Source: Bacteroidales bacterium
Lineage (GTDB): Bacteria; Bacteroidota; Bacteroidia; Bacteroidales; UBA10428
Reading direction: 5' to 3'
Length of the DNA: 64,000 nucleotides
Assembly: GCA_016934395.1 (NCBI GenBank)
Contig: JAFGSZ010000020.1
Span: forward strand, 1 to 64,000
The notes under the pieces were generated by a model. The model was given only the letters and a program-made list of their open reading frames with translations. It had not been told where the DNA came from and made no database searches. This document shows positions 58,711 through 64,000 of this stretch, piece by piece. The stretch's first letter is position 1. Each line of letters opens with the position of its first letter. The position numbers were made by a program, and so were the translations under genes.

Positions 58711-60564
58711 ATGAAAAAATCTGTAATTATTTCATTTGTCTTATTGTTCTGTATTCTTGCAAGAGGTCAGAAAACTGAGGTTTCAACCAGAGATTATTTT
58801 GAAGATGCAGAATTTTTTCTTGAAAACGAGGAGTATGCCGATGCACTATATGATTATTTAGAGCTATACAACAGGGGTTATGAAAATAATAGTAATATTA
58901 ATTACAGAATAGGGTCATGTTATTTAAATATTAAAGGGCAAAAAGAAAAAGCTATACCCTATTTGCTTAAAGCCGTTGAGAATACTACAAAACGTTATCA
59001 GGAGAGTGTTTTGCGCGAAACCAGGGCACCCATAGATGCTTTTTTATACCTGGGTAATGCTTACCGTGTAACAGATCAGTTAGAAAAGGCCATCGCTACT
59101 TATAATCAATATATAAAATTAGCCGCAGATTTTGACGAGTCGGGTATTGAATACGCAAAACAACAAATCGAAGCATGTCTTATCGCTAAAGATTTTATGG
59201 AGACTCCTGTAGAATTTGAGAAAAGGAATTTAGGCCCCGAAATTAATACTTCTTCCTCAAATTATAAAGGGGTGATTTCAGGCGACGGAAATACCTTATT
59301 GTATATGATGGAATTACCTTTTTATCATGCCGTGTATTTTTCACAAAATGTAAATGGGGAATGGACAGCTCCTGTAAATATTACACCACAGATTCAATCG
59401 GATGGCGACCAGTTTGTAACCAGTGTTTCTTACGACGGGAAACAACTTTTTCTTACTAAGGAGGATAATTTTAATAGCGATATTTATATTAGTAATTACG
59501 AAAACGGATTATGGACCAAATCTGTTCCGTTGAGTAATAAAATAAATACAAAATTCTGGGAATCGCATGCCAGCATATCGGCTGATGGCAAGACCTTATA
59601 TTTTTCCAGCAACAGAAGGGGAGGCCTTGGTGAAATGGATATTTATAAATCTGAATTGAACGAATTTAACGATTGGAGCGCACCGGTAAACCTTGGAAAC
59701 AATATTAATACTGAATTAAATGAAGATACACCCTTTATCACAGAAGATGGCAAAACATTGTATTTCAGTTCACAGTCGCATAAATCAATGGGTGGTTACG
59801 ATATTTTTATATCGCATAAAGACGAACAGGGCAACTGGTCGGGACCGGAAAACCTGGGGTATCCGATAAATTCCACCGATGATGATTTATTCTTTTATCC
59901 CTGGAAAAATGGTAATGTAGGTTTGGTTTCAGTATTCTCCGATGATGGATTTGGAAAAGAAGACCTTTATGAATATTGGTTTGTGCCTTTCACGGCATTT
60001 GAAGAAGAGATAGCTTTAAAGGTTGGAGAAGACGTTGAAGAAGAAATGACTCAGCAGGAAATTGCAGATACTATACCTGCAGATATGGCCGAAGCAAAAA
60101 CTGAGGAACCGGTAGCAAAAGATACCATAAGCGAAATTGCTAAAATTGAATTTGATCTGGAACCTGTTTATTTTGGTTTTGACAGCTACCTTTTGAGAGA
60201 GGAAAATATAAGGATAATGGAAAAACTTATTGTTTTATTAAAAAACAATAAAGAATTTCAGGTAGTTATTACAGGTCATACCGATGCCCTTGGTGAAGCC
60301 GTATATAACTTAAGACTATCAGAACGTCGTGCCAAATCGGCATTGGATTATCTTGTAAAACATGGAATAAAAATAGAAAGGCTCACATCAAAAGGCATGG
60401 GCGAAAATCAGTTTGCAGCAATTAATGTAAATCCTGACGGCTCGGATAATCCTGAAGGCCGGAAGTTAAACCGAAGGGTTGAATTTGAACTTATAGGTGT
60501 GAATCAGGATAAAATTATCATAAAAATAAAACCAATTCCTGAAGAATTACGATATAAAGAGTAA
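58711..60564 (+). CDS. PorE-like protein: TPR, PD40 propeller, acidic linker, OmpA
   Basis: The 617-residue protein has a signal peptide (1-19, ARGQ), TPRs (25-150), a PD40 propeller (about 170-425: TLYFSSNRRGGLGEMDIY and LGYPINSTDDD), a Glu/Ala-rich linker (about 432-475) in place of the CRD of its neighbour, and an OmpA domain (about 478-600: TGHTDALGEAVYNLRLSERRA). It should be periplasmic and peptidoglycan-bound. It is 216 bp after the previous gene, and a TAATTTTG box (58685-58692) suggests its own promoter. Closely related to its neighbours in both TPR and propeller regions. Confidence 0.87.
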   Translation: MKKSVIISFVLLFCILARGQKTEVSTRDYFEDAEFFLENEEYADALYDYLELYNRGYENNSNINYRIGSCYLNIKGQKEKAIPYLLKAVENTTKRYQESVLRETRAPIDAFLYLGNAYRVTDQLEKAIATYNQYIKLAADFDESGIEYAKQQIEACLIAKDFMETPVEFEKRNLGPEINTSSSNYKGVISGDGNTLLYMMELPFYHAVYFSQNVNGEWTAPVNITPQIQSDGDQFVTSVSYDGKQLFLTKEDNFNSDIYISNYENGLWTKSVPLSNKINTKFWESHASISADGKTLYFSSNRRGGLGEMDIYKSELNEFNDWSAPVNLGNNINTELNEDTPFITEDGKTLYFSSQSHKSMGGYDIFISHKDEQGNWSGPENLGYPINSTDDDLFFYPWKNGNVGLVSVFSDDGFGKEDLYEYWFVPFTAFEEEIALKVGEDVEEEMTQQEIADTIPADMAEAKTEEPVAKDTISEIAKIEFDLEPVYFGFDSYLLREENIRIMEKLIVLLKNNKEFQVVITGHTDALGEAVYNLRLSERRAKSALDYLVKHGIKIERLTSKGMGENQFAAINVNPDGSDNPEGRKLNRRVEFELIGVNQDKIIIKIKPIPEELRYKE

Positions 60565-60652
60565 TGTTTTGTTGTTTCTTATTTCCATATCGTTTGGATA
60601 AACAATAAAACAAAATTTTTGTAACTAAATTTGAATATCAATTTTTTTCACC

Positions 60653-61972
60653 ATGAGGTATTCATTGCTGATATTCCTGCTGCTATTCCAGAGTTTACCT
60701 TATCTTACCGGTCAGGAAACCGGTACAATGGAAGAACAATTTGACGAAGGAGAATATTTTTATAAAAGAGGCGATTTTGATGAAGCCTTGTTTTACTATT
60801 TGAAATTAGTGGAAAATCAACCAGAAAATGCCCATTTTAATTTTAAAGCAGGCGAATGTTTTATGAATATCCCTGGAAAGGAAACAAAAGCTATTCCATA
60901 CTTTTTAGTTGCATCCCGAAATATTACCGATAAAAAATCCTACAGATCAAAATCTTTTAATGAAACACGTGCACCCTTGCATGTGTTGTTCTACCTGGGG
61001 AATGCCTATAGGATAAATAATGAACTGGACAAGGCCTTAGAGGTTTACGAAAAGTTTGTGAATTCACCGTATTACTGGGAAAATTATAATCTGGTGGTAG
61101 TGGAAAATGAAATAAAGTCAAGCGAACGGGCTAAAATTATTCAGGATAATCCGGTAAAATTTACTGAACATAAATTGGATACTTTAATTAACTCCGGATT
61201 TGCTGAACGCAATCCTGCAATATCAGGCAACGGAAATTCTATGGTATTCCTCCGGTCTCTGAAATTTTACAATGCTTTGTTTTATTCTGTAAAATCTGAT
61301 AATATTTGGTTGCCGCCGGTTAACATAAATCCACAGGTTGTTTCAGACGGGGAATATTCTCCGGTCTCACTTTCTTTTGATGGAAAAATATTGTTTCTGG
61401 TGAATAACGATGAAAATAACAAGGATATATTTATAAGTTATTTGCAGGATGGAATTTGGTCGAAATTAGAAAAACTGGATAAACCGGTGAATACTATTTT
61501 TAATGAAACACATGCCTGTCTGAATAAAGAAGGAAATATTCTTTATTTCACAAGTAACCGACCTCGCGGTGAAGGGGGTACAGATATCTATATGTGCAAA
61601 AAAAATAAAAACGGTGAGTGGGGCAAAGCAAAAAATCTGGGTAAGGAGATCAATACTGAATTTGATGAGGATACCCCGTTTATCACCAATGATAACAAAA
61701 CCTTGTTTTTTAGTTCAAAAGGACATTACAATATGGGAGGTTTTGATGTTTTTTATACCAATATGGGAGCAAAAAGCTGGGGACAGCCCATAAATCTGGG
61801 CTATCCGATAAACACTACCAGTGATGATCGTTTTATTGTTCCTGTTAATGCCGGTAAAATTGTGTATTTATCAAAAATTTCATCTGGCAATACCGGTGAT
61901 CCGGATATATTCGAACTTGATATACAATCCAACCTTTATCACCTCTATCAAGATTTTAACCGCAAGGAATAA
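60653..61972 (+). CDS. TPR-PD40 protein without anchoring domain (PorE-like paralogue)
   Basis: The 439-residue protein has a signal peptide (about 1-20, LTGQ), TPRs (about 25-145; LGNAYRINNELDKALEVYE) and a PD40 propeller (about 170-425; ILYFTSNRPRGEGGTDIY and LGYPINTTSDDRF). It ends 14 residues after the propeller, so it lacks the OmpA, SPOR or membrane segment of its paralogues and may be a soluble periplasmic subunit. The reading frame ends cleanly, and the following 120 bp do not encode an OmpA remnant, so it is not a simple truncation. A TAAATTTG box (60626-60633) lies 19 bases before the start. Confidence 0.85.
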   Translation: MRYSLLIFLLLFQSLPYLTGQETGTMEEQFDEGEYFYKRGDFDEALFYYLKLVENQPENAHFNFKAGECFMNIPGKETKAIPYFLVASRNITDKKSYRSKSFNETRAPLHVLFYLGNAYRINNELDKALEVYEKFVNSPYYWENYNLVVVENEIKSSERAKIIQDNPVKFTEHKLDTLINSGFAERNPAISGNGNSMVFLRSLKFYNALFYSVKSDNIWLPPVNINPQVVSDGEYSPVSLSFDGKILFLVNNDENNKDIFISYLQDGIWSKLEKLDKPVNTIFNETHACLNKEGNILYFTSNRPRGEGGTDIYMCKKNKNGEWGKAKNLGKEINTEFDEDTPFITNDNKTLFFSSKGHYNMGGFDVFYTNMGAKSWGQPINLGYPINTTSDDRFIVPVNAGKIVYLSKISSGNTGDPDIFELDIQSNLYHLYQDFNRKE

Positions 61973-62092
61973 TTTTCGTATAGTATTAAGCTAAAAGATT
62001 AGTAATAAGTTAAAATATACAGTTATTGCTACTAAAATTTATTATAAATTTAATGAATTGCAAAATTATCAAGGTTTAATATAAGGAATTGA

Positions 62093-63898
62093 ATGAATTG
62101 GCAATTCATTAAATATCAACTAAAGGCAGGATTAATTTGTATTCTGATTTGTTTTTCTTTTAAAGGATTTTCACAAACCGAAAAAGAAAACAAACAGAAT
62201 TTTTTATATGGCGAATATTATTTTAAAAAAGGATATTTACCAGCTGCACTCGATTTTTATCTTTTTGTCAATAAATCAAATCCTGAAAATGCCAATGTAA
62301 ACTATCGTATTGGTGAGTGTTATTTTGGTTTAAAAGGTAAAGAGAAATTGGCAATACCTTATTTTGAAGCCGCAGTAAAAAATATAAATCCTAAATATGT
62401 AGAAGGCAAGTATAAAAAAACCGAAGCTCCGCCTGAAGCCTGGCTGGAACTTGCTAATGCATATCATTGGGACCAGCAGCTCGAAAAAGCATTAATGGCC
62501 TATAACGAATATAAAAATTGGATAAAGAGGGATAAAAAGAAACTGGAAGAAACCGATCGCAAAATTCAGCAATTGGAGACTGCACGCAAATACATTATTA
62601 ATCCATTAAATATTCGAAAAGTAAACCTGGGGGAAAAAATAAATACCCGTTTTACAGATTATAACCCGGTTATTTCGGGCGATAAATCAACTATGGTTTA
62701 TACGTCATTTTGGGAATCGGTTGACCGGATTTTTATGTCAAAAAGAATTGATGGGGAATGGTCGGCATGGGTTGATATTAGTAAAGAAATAGGATCGGAA
62801 GGCGATTGCTATTCAGCCGCTTTATCCTATGATGGTAAAGAATTGTATATAATACAGCTTGGGATATTCGATGGTGATATTTTTGTAAGCAAAAGTAGTA
62901 AACGGGGTAAATGGTCGCGCATGGAACTGTTGGAAGGTAAGGTGAATTCTGATAAACAGGAAACCGGGGTAAGTATTTCACCTGACGGAAAGGTGCTTTA
63001 TTTTTGCAGTAACCGAAACGGAGGCGAAGGAGAATTTGACATATACCGGGCCACTCGCAAAAATGGAATATGGGACGATGTTGAAAATTTGGGCCCTGTT
63101 ATCAATACACCGTACAACGAAAAATCACCTTTTATAATGGACGATGGCAAAACCTTATATTTTTCTTCAGAAGGATTTGAAAATATGGGTGGATCTGATG
63201 TATTTTTTTCTGTACTTAATGAAAATAATAGATGGTCTGCTCCGCAAAATGTTGGATATCCTGTTAGTACCACCAGGGATGATGATTTTATCCTGGCTTT
63301 CGACGAGGGTAAAACGTTATATTTTTCAAGGGACTTTGATGATGGATTTGGAAGAAATGATATTTACAGTGTTCAAATATTACCTCCTGAAGAAAAAACC
63401 GCAGAACTGTCAGTTCAGCCCATAAACGAGATTATGGAAGACAATTATCAAACAAATACAGCCATAACTGCAACCGAAGATATTGATTTACAAATTCCCA
63501 TTCAGGAAAATGTTCCTGAAAAAGTGGAAGAAACCGATTTTAGTGAAAATTTAGCATCAAATGAATTTGAAAATGAACAGGCAGCTATTTCGCAAAATGA
63601 ACAATCAGATATTATAAAAGATGAACAACCTGCAATAACACAAAATAAAATTCTACAAGATAATAAAGGAGTTCCATTATATACCATTCAAATTATAGCT
63701 TTAAAAAATCCAGTAAATACAAGTTATTTCAGAAATTTAAAGAATGTAAAAATTTCGAGAGGGGATGATGGATTTCACCGCTATACATATGGCGAATACC
63801 CGGGTTACTCAATTGCCGAAACGGAGTTGCTGAAGGTTAGAAAACTGGGATATCCCAATGCTTTTATACGAAAAGTGGAATCGGTGCAGAACTATTAA
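62093..63898 (+). CDS. TPR-PD40 protein with C-terminal SPOR-like domain (PorE-like paralogue)
   Basis: The 601-residue protein has a signal peptide (about 1-27, KGFSQ), TPRs (about 30-150), a PD40 propeller (about 175-430; VLYFCSNRNGGEGEFDIY and VGYPVSTTRDDDF), and a Glu/Gln/Asn-rich linker (about 440-522). The C-terminal domain (526-601) resembles SPOR: YTIQIIALKNPV, then DDGFHRYTYGEY and a helix ending LGYPNAFIRKV. SPOR domains bind denuded peptidoglycan glycans, so this paralogue would reach the cell wall by another route than the OmpA-bearing ones. Last of the five tandem copies in the window. Confidence 0.85.
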   Translation: MNWQFIKYQLKAGLICILICFSFKGFSQTEKENKQNFLYGEYYFKKGYLPAALDFYLFVNKSNPENANVNYRIGECYFGLKGKEKLAIPYFEAAVKNINPKYVEGKYKKTEAPPEAWLELANAYHWDQQLEKALMAYNEYKNWIKRDKKKLEETDRKIQQLETARKYIINPLNIRKVNLGEKINTRFTDYNPVISGDKSTMVYTSFWESVDRIFMSKRIDGEWSAWVDISKEIGSEGDCYSAALSYDGKELYIIQLGIFDGDIFVSKSSKRGKWSRMELLEGKVNSDKQETGVSISPDGKVLYFCSNRNGGEGEFDIYRATRKNGIWDDVENLGPVINTPYNEKSPFIMDDGKTLYFSSEGFENMGGSDVFFSVLNENNRWSAPQNVGYPVSTTRDDDFILAFDEGKTLYFSRDFDDGFGRNDIYSVQILPPEEKTAELSVQPINEIMEDNYQTNTAITATEDIDLQIPIQENVPEKVEETDFSENLASNEFENEQAAISQNEQSDIIKDEQPAITQNKILQDNKGVPLYTIQIIALKNPVNTSYFRNLKNVKISRGDDGFHRYTYGEYPGYSIAETELLKVRKLGYPNAFIRKVESVQNY

Positions 63899-63911
63899 AA
63901 TTATAAAGAAA

Positions 63912-64000
63912 ATGCCTGAGAGAATTCAATTACGCGCTCTTGAACCCGAAGATTTGGATTTGTTATATAAATGGGAAAATGATACAAGAATCTGGACGGT
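63912..64000 (+). CDS. GNAT-family N-acetyltransferase (partial, 3' end beyond window)
   Basis: From ATG at 63912 the frame stays open to the window edge and gives 29 residues: MPERIQLRALEPEDLDLLYK, then WENDTRIWTV. This matches the N-terminus of RimJ/SpeG-like GNAT acetyltransferases. It starts 13 bp after the SPOR-type gene. The acceptor substrate cannot be told from this fragment. Confidence 0.7.
   Translation, partial: MPERIQLRALEPEDLDLLYKWENDTRIWT

Noticed and set aside
60653-61972. Possible pseudogene or truncated OmpA-type paralogue
   Set aside because: The frame is intact with a clean stop just after the propeller and no OmpA-like remnant in the 120 bp that follow.

Overview
The window looks like a chromosomal segment of a Bacteroidota bacterium, most like Bacteroidales/Marinilabiliales. 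Supporting signs are the AT-rich composition, promoters of the -33 TTTG / -7 TAnnTTTG type, and a general lack of Shine-Dalgarno sequences. Others are a type IX secretion / gliding-motility C-terminal domain protein, a DUF4290 gene beside murA, a long acidic tail on L17, zinc-free L36 and S14, a eukaryote-type citrate synthase and PorE-like TPR/PD40/OmpA envelope proteins. No tRNA, rRNA, insertion sequence, prophage or CRISPR array was seen.

Layout. 1-237 (-): N-terminus of a response regulator cut by the window edge. 412-5630 (+): two large multi-membrane-span proteins (YfhO-type and a GT-C-like protein), each ending in a probable beta-sandwich domain. 5632-10746 (-): a stress cluster grpE-dnaJ-ABC ATPase-ABC permease-Ppx/GppA phosphatase, preceded by a striking nested inverted repeat. 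10903-15829 (-): TlpA-like lipoprotein, murA, DUF4290 and a UvrD/PcrA helicase. 16065-17474 (+): a secreted PKD/CHU_C protein. 17609-20484 (-): a TPM-domain lipoprotein and a second, divergent EF-G (FusA2).

20890-38898 (+): one unbroken 18-kb run of str, S10, spc and alpha operon genes. It contains S12, S7, EF-G, S10, L3, L4, L23, L2, S19, L22, S3, L16, L29, S17, L14, L24, L5, S14, S8, L6, L18, S5, L30, L15, SecY, Map, IF-1, L36, S13, S11, S4, RpoA and L17, and closes with a terminator. Enolase and citrate synthase follow, each with its own terminator.

41973-47014: a Reg_prop/SpoIIE phosphatase sensor converges on a hybrid histidine kinase whose ATP-binding domain looks decayed. 47244-53011 (+): two secreted proteins of unknown function, a TPR protein, a glycosyltransferase fused to a remnant of a polyprenyl sugar-phosphate transferase, and a 2-oxoacid dehydrogenase E2.

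53186-63898 (+): the most interesting region. Five tandem paralogues share a signal peptide, TPR repeats and a PD40 beta-propeller, but each ends differently: inner-membrane anchor, OmpA, OmpA, nothing, SPOR-like. This reads as a modular periplasmic scaffold family related to the T9SS protein PorE. The window ends inside a GNAT-type acetyltransferase gene.
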